A DNA stretch of 64,000 nt from Sporopachydermia quercuum (lineage: Eukaryota; Ascomycota; Sporopachydermiomycetes; Sporopachydermiales; Sporopachydermiaceae). The notes under the pieces were generated by a model, which saw only the letters and a list, made by a program, of their open reading frames with translations, was not told the DNA's origin and made no database searches. Every line of letters starts with the position of its first letter. Positions within the stretch are counted from its first letter, which is position 1. This document shows, in pieces, positions 19,839 to 31,023 of the stretch. The stretch lies in the NCBI GenBank assembly GCA_001599295.1, contig BCGN01000003.1:1341148-1405147 (forward strand). Reading direction: 5' to 3'. Position numbers and translations under genes: made by a program.

Positions 19839-21602
19839 CTAAAAAATAGCCAAGTTCAACCAATCAACAAGTGGTCCAAAGTATTCTCCACTATTACCGT
19901 CTTTTGTAACAGTTTTTGATAAAAACTTTTCCTCATTCAAAGATTCTTCTCCACTATAAATATTCTCAGTAAGCTCTACAACTGCTCCATACATTGCCTC
20001 CTCAATATCAGGATTACATTCTTCTTTTCTCGGCTCCCATTTCCATTCTGAATCATCCTTTTTCAGTCCTTTTATAAATTCAGTTCCCTTCCACCAGTTT
20101 TCCTTAAATTCAAATTCTGGCTCGTTTTCATTTTTCTCATTTAGCATTATACCAGCTTTCAGATTTAACTTATTACAGTTCTTTGATCTTTCACGTTCGT
20201 TAGCAAACCATGAAGCATTCATTTCGTGCAATTCTAATGCAGCTGAGAAGATTTCTGCTGTCTGACGGGCAAATCCATGCAAAAATTTCAATATATCTGT
20301 CTTGAACAAAATATCGGTACCAAAGGTATAGCATAAACTTCGATATGCCAGCTGAGCACGATCACTGTGCGTACCTCGCGTAAGGAATGCAAATGTTACC
20401 GACAAGTTCTTCACACCAATCTCAGTGCTATATGATTTAGTTCCTAATAAAACTTCTAGTGAACAAGCGTATAGGTTGAATATAGCCTTAGCTAAGGTAA
20501 TACTAACTTCCGGAGAAATTACAGAATTTGCCCAAATGCCTTCTGGTTTCATTCCGTCTTCGCTTAACTTCCAGAAATGAGAATAACCGAGAATGGAATT
20601 TTCCTCCAATATAGCTTTGATCAACGATTTGCTAATAGATGGTCTGAAAGTCGCTGTTCTGAGATCTCTCAATCCTAGCCACGTAAGAATGAGTAAATCA
20701 TAGTTTGTTTCACTTTTATCGTCATCTTCTGATCCTAATCTCACGCTGTCAGGAATTGCAGTAAATGAGTTAAATCCTTGAGGTGCTTTGAATTTGAAAA
20801 CCGTATGACCATCATCATGTCCATTAAAACAAGTAGGACAAAGAAAATAACCACCGCCTTCACCTAGTGTTCTATCTTCAGCTACTACAGAAGTGGCTAA
20901 CGGGTGAAATGTAGGAGTTGAGCCATGTGAGTATTCCAAGCCGTTATTAGTTTTCGCATGGAACATATTGCCACTATCGAGTTGCAGCCACCCGAACTTA
21001 CTGTCATATTCCGAACAAGATGCCCTACATTCTAGACATAAATACCAAGAAGATTGCGAAGCAGGATCCAGATCTCTCCGTCTAATGCCGCAATGGGAAC
21101 AGTTTAATATTCCCCAGTTATACTCTTGGTGAGGATAAGCTGCGTGATTGAGAATATCTTTGATTGCTTCGTAATTTGATAGGTCTGCCTCAAAATCCTG
21201 ATTCTCAGTTGAATCTGATGTTTTGATTAAAAGTGTGGATGGCAAGTCTGCCAATGCTTCTTTCAAGATAGGATCCAATGGAATACTATGAAACTTATTT
21301 AAAGCTGACGCTTTTCTAGCAAATGTTGCTTTACTATGACCAGTGAAGTTGTTCTCTAATCTATTAGTATTCCTTGTCCCATTGTTTTCATCACTGCCTG
21401 GCTCCCCATTAGAGATAACGTCAGACTCACTCCCATCACTAGCTATCACTCTTGGTTCAGATGATCTACTATTATTTTCTTTCGCTTCACTGGATTTCGG
21501 CCTGGTATTCAGCCATTCATTGATAATAACAAATGCTACAGTGGCTAACGATGAGACTAAAACTGTGGCTCCAACGACCTTGGATGATTGTAGATAAATC
21601 AT
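19839..21602 (-). CDS. Membrane-anchored protein with a ZZ-like zinc domain, unknown function
   Basis: A 587-aa protein. Residues 9-28 form one hydrophobic segment (VVGATVLVSSLATVAFVIIN), a likely signal anchor, followed by about 80 disordered residues. A Cys/His cluster then appears: C168-x2-C171, C189-x2-C192-x3-C196, C255-x2-C258, H262 and H266. CSHCG, WYLCLEC and CPTCFNGHDDGHTVFKF match the order of a ZZ-type zinc finger (CxxCG, W-x-C-x-x-C, CxxCF...H...H-x-F) with about 60 extra residues inserted. The C-terminal half is largely helical and acidic and includes a run of aromatic residues near WWKGTEFIKG. I do not recognise a named yeast orthologue. ZZ domains usually bind protein termini or histone tails; with this anchor a membrane role is possible but unproven. 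Confidence 0.75.
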   Translation of the reverse strand: MIYLQSSKVVGATVLVSSLATVAFVIINEWLNTRPKSSEAKENNSRSSEPRVIASDGSESDVISNGEPGSDENNGTRNTNRLENNFTGHSKATFARKASALNKFHSIPLDPILKEALADLPSTLLIKTSDSTENQDFEADLSNYEAIKDILNHAAYPHQEYNWGILNCSHCGIRRRDLDPASQSSWYLCLECRASCSEYDSKFGWLQLDSGNMFHAKTNNGLEYSHGSTPTFHPLATSVVAEDRTLGEGGGYFLCPTCFNGHDDGHTVFKFKAPQGFNSFTAIPDSVRLGSEDDDKSETNYDLLILTWLGLRDLRTATFRPSISKSLIKAILEENSILGYSHFWKLSEDGMKPEGIWANSVISPEVSITLAKAIFNLYACSLEVLLGTKSYSTEIGVKNLSVTFAFLTRGTHSDRAQLAYRSLCYTFGTDILFKTDILKFLHGFARQTAEIFSAALELHEMNASWFANERERSKNCNKLNLKAGIMLNEKNENEPEFEFKENWWKGTEFIKGLKKDDSEWKWEPRKEECNPDIEEAMYGAVVELTENIYSGEESLNEEKFLSKTVTKDGNSGEYFGPLVDWLNLAIF

Positions 21603-21911
21603 TCTACTACACTAATGAACCACACCTAAACGTTTAATCTTCACATAGACATCTCAGCCAATCAATCCGTTCATAGCTGCCAATTAGTATTTTGCTAAGC
21701 GATCTGTACCTTACACCCTATACAGCACTTCTTTACAATCCACCAGCTAAGAAAACAACCCAATATAATACAATACTATACAACAAATTACCTAAGGACC
21801 TACTAGGCTTCTTTCAACATACCAGCTTACAAGAAACTTTCTCACCAAACATCGTTATCAACATTATTGTTATAATCAATAATTTTATCTTTATTTACTC
21901 GTCATTATAGG

Positions 21912-22250
21912 TCATACATAAAATTGGAATAATTCCACAGCTATAATCATGTGTCTTCTATACGAGGGTCCTCGTATATTTATNTCTAGATTGTTGGACA
22001 CTTTTTTAATGACAATCTCCGGAACTTCAGGTATCAGCTTCCGTGTTATTTCCTCCGCTGCTGGCGGGTAAGAAAAGAATATAAATTGAAAATTTTTATG
22101 AGGAATGAGATTTCTTCTTTGGTATTGGAAATTTCTCGTGTAGAAGGAAGGAATGCGATAAAAATATAGAAAAAGAGTATTGTTAACTATTTTGATATTA
22201 TTGCTGTAGGATATGTATGCGATGGGAACAGTAAATTGGATTCTGAGCAA
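21912..22250 (-). CDS. Doubtful 112-aa ORF, or the 3' exon of a small gene
   Basis: The last 45 residues (EEITRKLIPEVPEIVIKKV ... GPSYRRHMIIAVELFQFYV) look protein-like and follow a CCAG/CAG acceptor-like sequence, while the first 60 are biased as in non-coding AT-rich DNA. I found no matching donor and no family. It contains one N. It could be a terminal exon or chance. Confidence 0.2.
   Translation of the reverse strand: MLRIQFTVPIAYISYSNNIKIVNNTLFLYFYRIPSFYTRNFQYQRRNLIPHKNFQFIFFSYPPAAEEITRKLIPEVPEIVIKKVSNNLXINIRGPSYRRHMIIAVELFQFYV
21959..21978. promoter_or_regulatory. Inverted repeat TATACGAGG-GT-CCTCGTATA
   Basis: Nine-base arms, perfectly complementary, with a 2-base centre, 357 bases upstream of the ZZ-like gene start. 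Everted or inverted CGAGG/CCTCG half-sites of this kind suit a dimeric Zn2Cys6 factor. A stem with a 2-base loop would fold poorly as RNA. Confidence 0.4.
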
Positions 22251-23359
22251 TTATTTTTAAATAGGGCTAGGACATAATGAATTAGCTTAAATGTGTTAAT
22301 TTTGATATGATGTAAGTGTACTGTTGAATTGTATAATAAACTCTTAGATGCTCAGATATAATACTAGGCTGATTGAGTAAACAAATAGACCAATTAGAAG
22401 AGACAATTGATTGAGTGATGATCAAACAAACAAATTTCAAACTAGAGTATGTGACTATTCAGAATGATCACAACGTTTTTAATGCTGACGAAAAATTGTC
22501 ATGATAAATGGGTTAAATTTCAATAGAGGCTATTCAGTTTACTCGAGTTTTCTTCAGTGGAGAGGTTCTAACATGGTTTATTTATTAGTTCGTATATTTT
22601 ACATCGACTAGCTGGAAAATTGTAGGATTCATTGAAAGAAATAGTGCTTAATATGGTAAACTATGTGTAAAGAAATAAAGAGTACAGCTCACTAGTATAT
22701 GAAATACTGAAAAGGCGCTCGTAGATTGTGGTAAATAAGTTAATCAATATTAGTAGTGAAGTATCCACAGAAGTTGATGATGTCAGTTATCATTATATTG
22801 AAACATAAAATATATTAATTAAGAATGTGCTATTAATGATTAAACTATTTCAGTTTGGTCTCTGAGTTATTGAGTATGACGATCCATGAGAGAGAGAACT
22901 GCGATCAAATTCTAGCAATCATCAGCCATAGTATTCAATTGAACTTGCGATCATACTATGTTTCAAAAGAATATTTTCAGACTGCTCTTTCCTGCAAAGT
23001 ATAAAAGATCAATGAATAAAGAATAATCAGTATTCAAATAACAGTAGAAGGGCTATGAACTGAAGAACGTGCCGTGTTCAGTTCAATTCCTGTTCATGAA
23101 GCATCTTCAGCTGGTCATGGTAGCCACAACTCGTGCACTTGTTTTTTTATATCTACATCAGTTGTATCGACAGCCTGTGCATTTTCAAATATAGTTACTA
23201 TAATCAATTGCTTGAGTATCAGTTTCCATTTGATTCTTCAAAGTGTAAAGTCACTTAATTCTTCAATATTAAACTTTTTTGATTTCGTCAAACTCTTCAT
23301 CATTAACCAGCGACTGTCGCTCTCTTATCCCCATGCTTCTTCTAGAACAAGTATTGCCT

Positions 23360-24620
23360 CTAATCCAACCGCCTCCATGCTTTGCTGTTCAATGAAAGAT
23401 TTCCACTAGTCTTAGACCTGCGTACAGGAGATGAAGCAATAATTTCCAGCTTACCAGGAACAAATCGAGAACTAGTACCTCCCAACTTTTGACCAATATT
23501 ACCAACTGACAAACTACCAGCAGTACTTGTAGACTTTCTAATTGGCGTGGTTTGATTATTATTATTACTGTCATTGAGATTTCGAAGATTGCTGGATAAT
23601 TTATTCATTGAAGTTGCACGAGACAAGGATCTCATACTAGTACTCTGGGGAATCCGACTTCCAGATACCTTCAAGGATGGAATCGAATGAGTTTTTGGTT
23701 TTATTGCCACATCAGGTGTTCTTTCTAGAATATTAACAGGTTTAGAATTAAAGATATTCCCATGAGGATTACTGGAAGCTGATTTGGTTTTATCTAGATT
23801 GATCGTTGGCAGCCGAGATCTTGATGGTGATTTATGCAATTTAGACAGTGATTTTCCCGTACTATTCGCAAAGAGATCCATACCTTGCTTCCGGGGACTT
23901 GTATGCAGAGTCTCTTTGGTGATAGTGTTTCCTTGGTTAGGATTATTAGGATTATCATTATAAGGATCAATTTCTTGATACTGCGAATTATTAAAACCAG
24001 TACGACGTCTTTTGCTTGCACTTGATATGGTTGTACCTGTTAGTCGTTTACCTGTAGGAGTGTCTAGTATTTTATTTTGACTAATAGTATTGATATCCAC
24101 ATCCATATTACTATCAGGGCGATTGCTTCTATAAGGAGAACAGTCCTCATGAATTTGAACCGTCCTGCTTGGTGGTAGATAGGTTGATGAGGATGCAATT
24201 GAAGCCATGTTGTTAAACCGTTTCTTGTGAATTATGTTATACCTTTTGCTGATAGACGTCCTGCCAGCAGGACTTCTAGTAGGTGAGTTCATATCTGAGT
24301 TAAGTAATGAGGAGAAATTTGATTTTGCTAGCTCCTGTGATGCGATTCCTAGATATAAAGTTAGTAAAATGACTCTAAAAGTGATGACAAATATTTCATT
24401 TTCCATGAAACTTACGTTGAGCTCTTGCATTCAGTTCATTAAACACATCATCTGTTAATCGTTTACTGTACCCCATTTCCGTCAACATCTCACTTTCAAC
24501 TTCTCCTGAATCATGTGTGACTTTCCTAGGACTAGAAAACCCATTGAAATTGCGATTACTTTCCGGTGACAATGTAGTCCTTTTTCCTGCTAAGGAGACC
24601 TTTGATGCTGTCGATTTCAT
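23360..24620 (-). CDS. Disordered protein with many CDK sites and a destruction box, two exons
   Basis: Exon 1 is 24620-24416 and exon 2 is 24348-23360; the 67-base intron has a GTAAGT donor, a TTTTACTAAC branch and a TATCTAG acceptor. The join (LNARAQ-R-IASQELAK) keeps the frame and gives 397 aa. The N terminus carries a textbook destruction box R-x-x-L-x-x-x-x-N (R14 to N22, RTTLSPESN). Seven full CDK consensus motifs [ST]-P-x-[KR] occur (SPRK twice, SPTR, SPYR, SPSR, TPIR, SPVR) plus several minimal ones, and a basic KRRR stretch could be a nuclear signal. The protein is Ser/Asn-rich with no folded domain that I recognise. These features point to a cell-cycle-regulated APC/C and CDK substrate; the orthologue is unknown. 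Confidence 0.75.
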
Positions 24621-26795
24621 GTTTGGTGATATCTGAGTATGAATTGAATTGATGTTGAATAAATGATTGCCTTATAGATGACAAACCAAAAGATGAGGAG
24701 TAATTGCAGTTTGATATAAGAAGTTTCCCTTAAAAGATTAAATGCTGAGACAGTTGAAAATAGTAAGGTCTTCTATGGTATCTGATTATCAAACACCCTT
24801 CAGTCATCACCTCTCTCTTTTCACTGTATTCTTCAAGTGGAGTGACAGCGACAATGATCTTGCTCTCCTGATCAACTATGAAATCAGAATCTCAACAGAA
24901 TCTAAACCTGCAGAAAGAGTTTTTCCAAGAACTAAAATAGTCTCTGAATAGATACTCTTTTGCTCTTAAGGCCCTTATGATTGAGCCAACGTCCTCTTTG
25001 TCAATGCAGCCACTTAGCTCTATTATCTGTGACAAGCTATTCTTTGAAATCAAACGTGCAATGAATGCTTTTCCCAGACGTTTTCACCAAAAGACAAGGA
25101 CATCTACATTTCAGTTATCTAAGTACATCCTGAAAACCAATTTTAACAGGTTTTTCTCATATTATAATATCCACAATTTATCAATAATTTTTTTGAGTAT
25201 CATGGAAGCTGTTTAGCAATTTCCTTGAAGAGGTACGGTCAATTTAGTCAAAAGGGTGAAAAGTAAATAGAAAAGCGTGTGAATCGCTATGGTAACACCA
25301 TTTAGTTGTCTATCGACACAACTTTAAACTGACATGGGGTCTCACTATATGCCCATGATAGAGTCATGTGATGTGGTAGTTAAGGAGATGGTTAGGGTTT
25401 GACATCATATGCATGTTAATGCAGGATCATGTGTCTTGATGATTATGATTGAGGAAGTTGATGTTGATTAGTATAGAGTATAGGGGCTGCAGTTGAATTG
25501 GATTTGGAGTATTTCAATAGTTTTCTATATCTTCGAATGGTTTTGTTGCAGAGGAGGTAAACATAATTATGGGACAAATCCCTATACAATCTTGGATGCA
25601 ATAGTCCAGTATTTTATTATGACATTTGTCACGAACTGAGAAATAGCTTAGAAGTACATTGTTCTGGTCAACAGTCATTTGGTTTATGGTATAAGACTGC
25701 ATTTAGTTGTATATCGTCTACACTCTACCCCGTTTCAAACTATCTTTACTCCTAGATATGGTCCCCTCAAATACTCACACTTATCATACTAATTTGCATA
25801 CCTGATAATGTCTTAGTAACCGGAATATATCTCAGACATTTCACCAACATTAAAACCTTCATTGATATCCATTCTACCCTTAAGATTTAAACAACTCATG
25901 ATTGTAACTGCGATTCTACCCTCATTTACATCAATAAATACCTAGTTTCCAAATTCTCATACGATACGTTTCATTTGCTGGAAACCCTCCATTCTCTCAT
26001 CAATCCTCTCACCGCTCCCCTTACTCATATATGCCTTTCTCCACATTTCAACTTCACGTCTCCTTTCAGTTTTACTATTCAGCGCTTGTTCATTACAGAA
26101 ACTCTATTCCAGAAACCTCCTAGAAACCTCCCAAAGATCTCCTTCCACACCGCAAACTCACTTAGCTCCCCTGCAATTTTTGCCATTTCCCATAGTAAAT
26201 TTTTCTTCACTTTGACACTTTTTTACGGGAAAAATCAGTCAGTTCATACTTCTCCTTCTGAAGGACAGATAGGTAACTTGTATTAGAATATAACCAACGA
26301 ATTAACCGCCCAAAGCTTCTATTACTTATAATTAATTATTTAATATTTGAAATTTGAGTAATTGAACCATTAGTTTAACCTCAAAGCCTTCCTCAAGCCA
26401 TCAATATTCATTCATCACCACTCAGCTGGTTGTTACTGTCATAAGAAACAAACAAACAACCGTTCAATCATTCAACCAAATCAGCCATCTACACGGCTCA
26501 AAAATTGCAAGCTTACAACTAATCAACACAACAAATAACTTTTTGCTCTCGGTGAACGTTTTATTTGTCTAAAGATTTGTCACGAGTAGTAATCAAGGAT
26601 TCAAACTAGAATCATCTGTGACAATTGTTGATCATCACAATCTACCTCTAATTTTCATAAAGCCAGAAGCACTATTTAACGCACAAACAAGTGTTGATCT
26701 GTCGCCAAAGATTTCAAGATTAACAAGGAATTTAATTGAATTACTTATTTTAATATTAAATAGTGTATACAATCATTCGACAACTAATTTGCAAA
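24621..26795. other. Long divergent intergenic region upstream of the KH-protein gene
   Basis: About 2.2 kb between two divergent genes, the longest spacer in the window. It is pyrimidine-rich on the top strand from 25970 to 26500, and a 103-codon frame there is Ser/Phe/Leu/Thr-rich, as expected by chance in such a tract. A long 5' leader for the KH gene is plausible. No tRNA, repeat or splice-supported exon was found. Confidence 0.45.
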
Positions 26796-27983
26796 ATGTC
26801 ATCAGCAGAAATTACATCTTCTTCACTTTTTGAACGAAGCTTTGCACGTGATCCAGAGGGAGAAATTTCCACTGGGAATAGTCAACCAGCATCAAATACA
26901 ACTTCGAGCGGTACAGGAGCCGTTGATGTTTCCAACTCGGGTGAAATTCCAGGAGCAGAAAGTAATGAGAACAACAACAAAGATGAGTTCGATTTACCCT
27001 CACAGATTGTTTTCAGAGCTTTAGTTTCTACCAAGGAGGCAGGTGTTATTATTGGTAAAGGAGGAAACAATGTTACTCGTATTCGCAACGAAACGGGAGC
27101 AAGAGCTGGTATAACCAAACAAATTGTTGGAGTACCAGACAGAGTTCTTTCCATGACTGGATCCTTGGATAGCGCCGCAAGAGCATTAGCACTGTCATTA
27201 GAAACCCTTGTTGATAATCCACCTGTGTCTGTCCCCAAAGGTTTGTTACAACCAGCACCAAGAGGATCAGCTACTTTACGATTACTCATCTCACATTCAC
27301 AAATGGGGACAATTATTGGTAAGCAAGGTTTTAAAATCAAATCTATCCAAGAAGAATGTAAAGTCAAGATGATGGCTACCAAGGACTTTTTACCAAATTC
27401 TACTGAAAGAATTGTTGAGATTCAAGGTACCCCTGAAAACGTTTACAAAGCAATCTATGAAATTGGAAAGAGCTTGCTAGAAGATTACAATGGTTCAAAC
27501 GCAAACACTATTTTCTATACTCCTCAAGCTCGCGATAGCAGATCATCTGGCTTAGGTGCATCATCAGCTCCTTTCTTTGGCAATGGAAATAGAAGTTATT
27601 TCAATAATAACTCTTCCAGTAACGGTAACGGATACAACCAAAATGGACCATCCAACAATATCCGACCGCGCGGGTTTGGCGGTCTACCCCCAGCACCTAA
27701 TACAGCTGGAGAACCAGAAACCACTCAAGAGATCCCATTTCCTGGTGATATGGTTGGATGTCTTATTGGTAAAGGCGGTAGTAACATCCAAGAAATCAGA
27801 CAGAGATCTGGTGCCAGAATCTCTATACCTAAGGAAGATATTTCTGAGACTGGTGAAAGAGTTTTCACCATAAGCGGATCGAACGCTGCTGTACAAAAGG
27901 CTTTAGAACTTTTATATGAACAAACTGAACGTGAAAAGCAAAGAAGAAGTCAGGCAGCACAAGAGCAACAATTAGTTGAGTAA
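26796..27983 (+). CDS. Three-KH-domain RNA-binding protein (Hek2/Pbp2/Rnc1 group)
   Basis: Starting at the ATG at 26796 (MSSAEITSSSLFERSF), the protein is 395 aa, close to S. cerevisiae Hek2 (381) and Pbp2 (413). Three KH domains with intact GxxG loops are clear: KH1 about 70-140 (GVIIGKGGNN), KH2 about 158-230 (GTIIGKQGFK) and KH3 about 310-380 (GCLIGKGGSN). A Ser/Asn/Gly-rich linker separates KH2 and KH3, as in poly(C)-binding proteins. Family members bind C- or CA-rich mRNA to control localisation, translation and stability, or act at telomeres. An ATG 11 codons upstream is in frame, but the chosen start matches the usual short N terminus. Assignment between Hek2 and Pbp2 is not possible by eye. 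Confidence 0.85.
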   Translation: MSSAEITSSSLFERSFARDPEGEISTGNSQPASNTTSSGTGAVDVSNSGEIPGAESNENNNKDEFDLPSQIVFRALVSTKEAGVIIGKGGNNVTRIRNETGARAGITKQIVGVPDRVLSMTGSLDSAARALALSLETLVDNPPVSVPKGLLQPAPRGSATLRLLISHSQMGTIIGKQGFKIKSIQEECKVKMMATKDFLPNSTERIVEIQGTPENVYKAIYEIGKSLLEDYNGSNANTIFYTPQARDSRSSGLGASSAPFFGNGNRSYFNNNSSSNGNGYNQNGPSNNIRPRGFGGLPPAPNTAGEPETTQEIPFPGDMVGCLIGKGGSNIQEIRQRSGARISIPKEDISETGERVFTISGSNAAVQKALELLYEQTEREKQRRSQAAQEQQLVE

Positions 27984-29167
27984 AAGCATTTTAATTATAA
28001 CAATGCACTATTGCATTAACAATTGAACGCTCACAGTTCTCTATTCTTTTTTTACTTAACTTTGCTGCTTTTCTGTTACTTCTTCTTTTGCTTTAACCTT
28101 TCTTTCTACTTGTTGTATTTCAGCTGTTTTCACTGATTGTCTATGAGCTATCACGAATGATATGTTGGAGTCTATCCTTAAGTTGTGGTTTTTTTCCCAA
28201 CCACATTTTAAGTATTAGTCATTAACACTGATTTTTGCTTTACAGATATTCAGTTCAGCCAGCTATTCAACTACTTAATATTAAGGCATTCGAAAGAAAA
28301 ATTCTGATTTTTGTATGATGGTATGATTGCTTGAATATCTACTTGTTTGCTTTGCTTGCTTTTCCTTTCCTAATTTTTTTATATTGACTTGTTTCTCTTT
28401 TATTTTATTTTATTATTGAATGACGTGATGTTGAAGTACTGTATTATTTTTTTGTTCATTGAAACATAATCTTTTTATCACTATGTATTGTATTTAATTG
28501 CTGTGATGATACGTGATTGATATTTGGACTAGAGATAATTAATGCGATCCATAAAGAAGTTGAGTATATGAACAATACAATAGATATGAATGGAGATTGA
28601 GGTAAAATTGGAAGAAGAGAATTTGGCTTTGGATATTAGTATATTTTGCAGCTCCTTTAAGGAGATTGAAAATAACTAATGGTTTCTATACTATCTGTTT
28701 AATACCGTGTCTTACTTTTCTAGTGTTCTTTTGAAAACATATCCACTATTTTATACTTAGCTACTATCTATCAATGCTTTTTTTTCTTGTTTGACCTTAT
28801 TTCTCTCTTTTATCTGTTATTCATCAAATCCTCAAAAAATCTAGTTACTTTAATTCATTTCCTATGCTTGAACTCATTTCATTCAAGTATTATTTCTTTC
28901 CTTACAATATTGCCTTGCCTTGCCTATTCCTTTCGTTTCCTTTGAATTGAACCATCTTAAATAAACTATTGCTTGTTAATAATATTATACTCTTTTACAC
29001 AACTTATAATTCAATTTGTTTCAAATAAAACAAATCTGTAGTATTCTTGCCAGCGACTTTTACTCTCTTCATCACATTTTCATTAAACTTTCAACCAAAT
29101 GCCTTGTAGAGCCTAACAACAACTGGCAACACCTGTTATTACCATTATTACTTACTATCATCAAATA
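27984..29167. other. Convergent intergenic region, KH gene and fRMsr 3' ends
   Basis: About 1.2 kb of T- and CT-rich sequence with several poly-T runs and CCTTG repeats near 28915-28925. It is probably long 3' untranslated regions and termination signals. No gene found. Confidence 0.5.
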
Positions 29168-29713
29168 TTAAAGACTCCAGCCGTTGCTCTCTGCAATTTC
29201 TGCAGCCAACTTTTCTAGCCAGTACTTGTCAATATCATCAAATTTGTTATCAACTATACTATCAATATCGATAACACCTATTGGTTCATTCTCAACTATA
29301 ATAGGTACAACTATTTCACTTTTTGTCTCCCCATCACAAGCTATATGTCCAGAAAACTCATTGACGTTAGGTACTACCTGAGTGGCCTTCTGTTCAAATG
29401 CTACTCCACATACCCCTTTACCGGATTCTATCTTCTGACAGGCAACTCTACCTTGAAATGGTCCTAGCGTCAGTGTTGGTTTATTGCTAGCGCTAATGTT
29501 GGTGATAGTTGATCTATGGATGTAGAATCCAGCCCAGTTGATATCTTGATTCGTAGAGTTATAGGCATACCAAAGTAAAGAAGCAGCGTTAGCTAGATTG
29601 CTAACCCAGTCGTCAGTATCTTCTGAAATTGCTTTATACGACTCGACAACCTGACTTAGTAGTTCCCGTTTGTTGTTCGCTTCAAACCGTGAATAATCTG
29701 CGTGATGTGACAT
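29168..29713 (-). CDS. Free methionine-(R)-sulfoxide reductase (GAF-domain fRMsr)
   Basis: A 181-aa single GAF-domain enzyme, the size of the S. cerevisiae orthologue YKL069W. It reduces free L-methionine-(R)-sulfoxide to methionine using thioredoxin. The three catalytic and resolving cysteines are present at C92, C102 and C126 (ACQKIESGKGVCG and GHIACD), with the same 10- and 24-residue spacing as C84, C94 and C118 of the E. coli enzyme. Other family marks are NWAGFY near 59, LGPFQG near 83 and the C-terminal PIGVIDIDS. No targeting signal is visible, so it should act in the cytosol. The start is the first ATG (MSHHADYSRF) and the gene is intronless. Confidence 0.93.
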   Translation of the reverse strand: MSHHADYSRFEANNKRELLSQVVESYKAISEDTDDWVSNLANAASLLWYAYNSTNQDINWAGFYIHRSTITNISASNKPTLTLGPFQGRVACQKIESGKGVCGVAFEQKATQVVPNVNEFSGHIACDGETKSEIVVPIIVENEPIGVIDIDSIVDNKFDDIDKYWLEKLAAEIAESNGWSL

Positions 29714-31023
29714 TTTGGAATATAGGCTGATGAGATAGAGAAGTCGCTTGACTATGAATAACGAGTAAGATAATCAATGTGTGTTTAGTAGACTTGATAG
29801 AGGAGCGATTGATAATTGCATGTGCTATGACCAGGCTTCTAGTTATTTGAGCGCCCAAAATTAAGAACAAGCTTCAGATTTGGTTCTTGATTGTTCTATT
29901 CAAGTACAAGCTTTCTGTGTTTCAATTGCAATAGCATTCAACAAGGCATACAATTCTACTTCTGGTCGCTCTTTCTCAAATCTCATAATAAATCCCCACA
30001 ATTGCATAATGAAATAATAAAGTATTATGTGATCATAAACTAGATGTATCCACTATCAGATTACGTAATAATGTACTCTTCAATGATAGTAGACATATAT
30101 TAATTGCAGCTGTGTTTTCAATTATCTGCGGATATAGTGGCTAACAATAAAATCTAGGATAAAAGCATTTATAAGCACTTCTAAAGATCGAATTTCACTT
30201 TTCCTTATAGCGGTAGAAATGACAGAAATACAGTTGTATCACTTCTCTTGGAGTTGACGTTCTCGAAAAAAATGCCGTCATATCCAGAATTTATGGATAC
30301 ATAAAGAACTGAAGGGAGAGAAAGCTCTTACTTAAAGGGCTACGAAAACAGAAATATCAAATATCAAAATATTAGTTCTAACAGCGCGCCTATTGTCACA
30401 ATTAATTCCTTCTTTCTTTTAATTTATCCTCAATATGCACTAACAACCTATCTCTTATTTTCAAATCCATTCATATACACCGCCATACATATCCAATTCA
30501 TCCATAATAATTCACTAATTTATCATAACATCATATCTCACTACATACTACCTGTGCCTGTTTCTGTCTACATTTATTACCATTCTCCGTTTCTCTTTCT
30601 TGAATCACAGTTCATTAGGTCCTTTCCTCTGAATTAATTAAATATAAGAACTCGGTAAAGCGAACTATAGTAAACTTGCTGAGTCTTAAAAGAGTTGTTT
30701 CTTTTCTGAACTATTCGTTAACGTGTTCTTACGCTGGTAGCTAATTCCTAGCTTCGCCATTGTCAGCTTTTGAATCAAAGATAACTGAACATTGTTTTCT
30801 TCCTAGAAACAGTCCAAAAAAAGGAAGTTCTATTGGCAGATCCAACTGTTTCATGTTTTCATATGCATAAATAAGTGAATTCGGGCTTGACATCTAGCTC
30901 CACTGCTTTCACAGCTAATGCATCCATTTTCCAGTTACATTTGCATATACGCTTATCCTAACAAATACCTGACTAGACTAATATAGAGATATTAACCCGT
31001 CAAAAGGTAACCCTGTTATTTAT
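29714..31023. other. Divergent promoter region, fRMsr (-) and CRT10-like (+)
   Basis: About 1.3 kb upstream of both genes. AT-rich, pyrimidine-biased on the top strand from 30400 to 30600. No strong palindrome, RNA gene or ORF with family support was seen. Confidence 0.5.

Larger units (their letters stand above)
21603..23359. other. Long intergenic region upstream of the ZZ-like gene
   Basis: About 1.75 kb between the 5' end of the ZZ-like gene and the 3' end of the CDK-site protein gene. It holds a near-perfect inverted repeat at 21959-21978, a doubtful minus-strand frame at 21912-22250, an 8-base hairpin (GAACTGAA/TTCAGTTC at 23057-23084), and scattered coding-like fragments just after the CDK-site gene stop (about 23115-23355). 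I see no tRNA or transposon. Confidence 0.45.

Noticed and set aside
25975-26286. 103-codon plus-strand frame in a pyrimidine-rich tract
   Set aside because: Composition follows the CT bias, and no conserved motif is visible.
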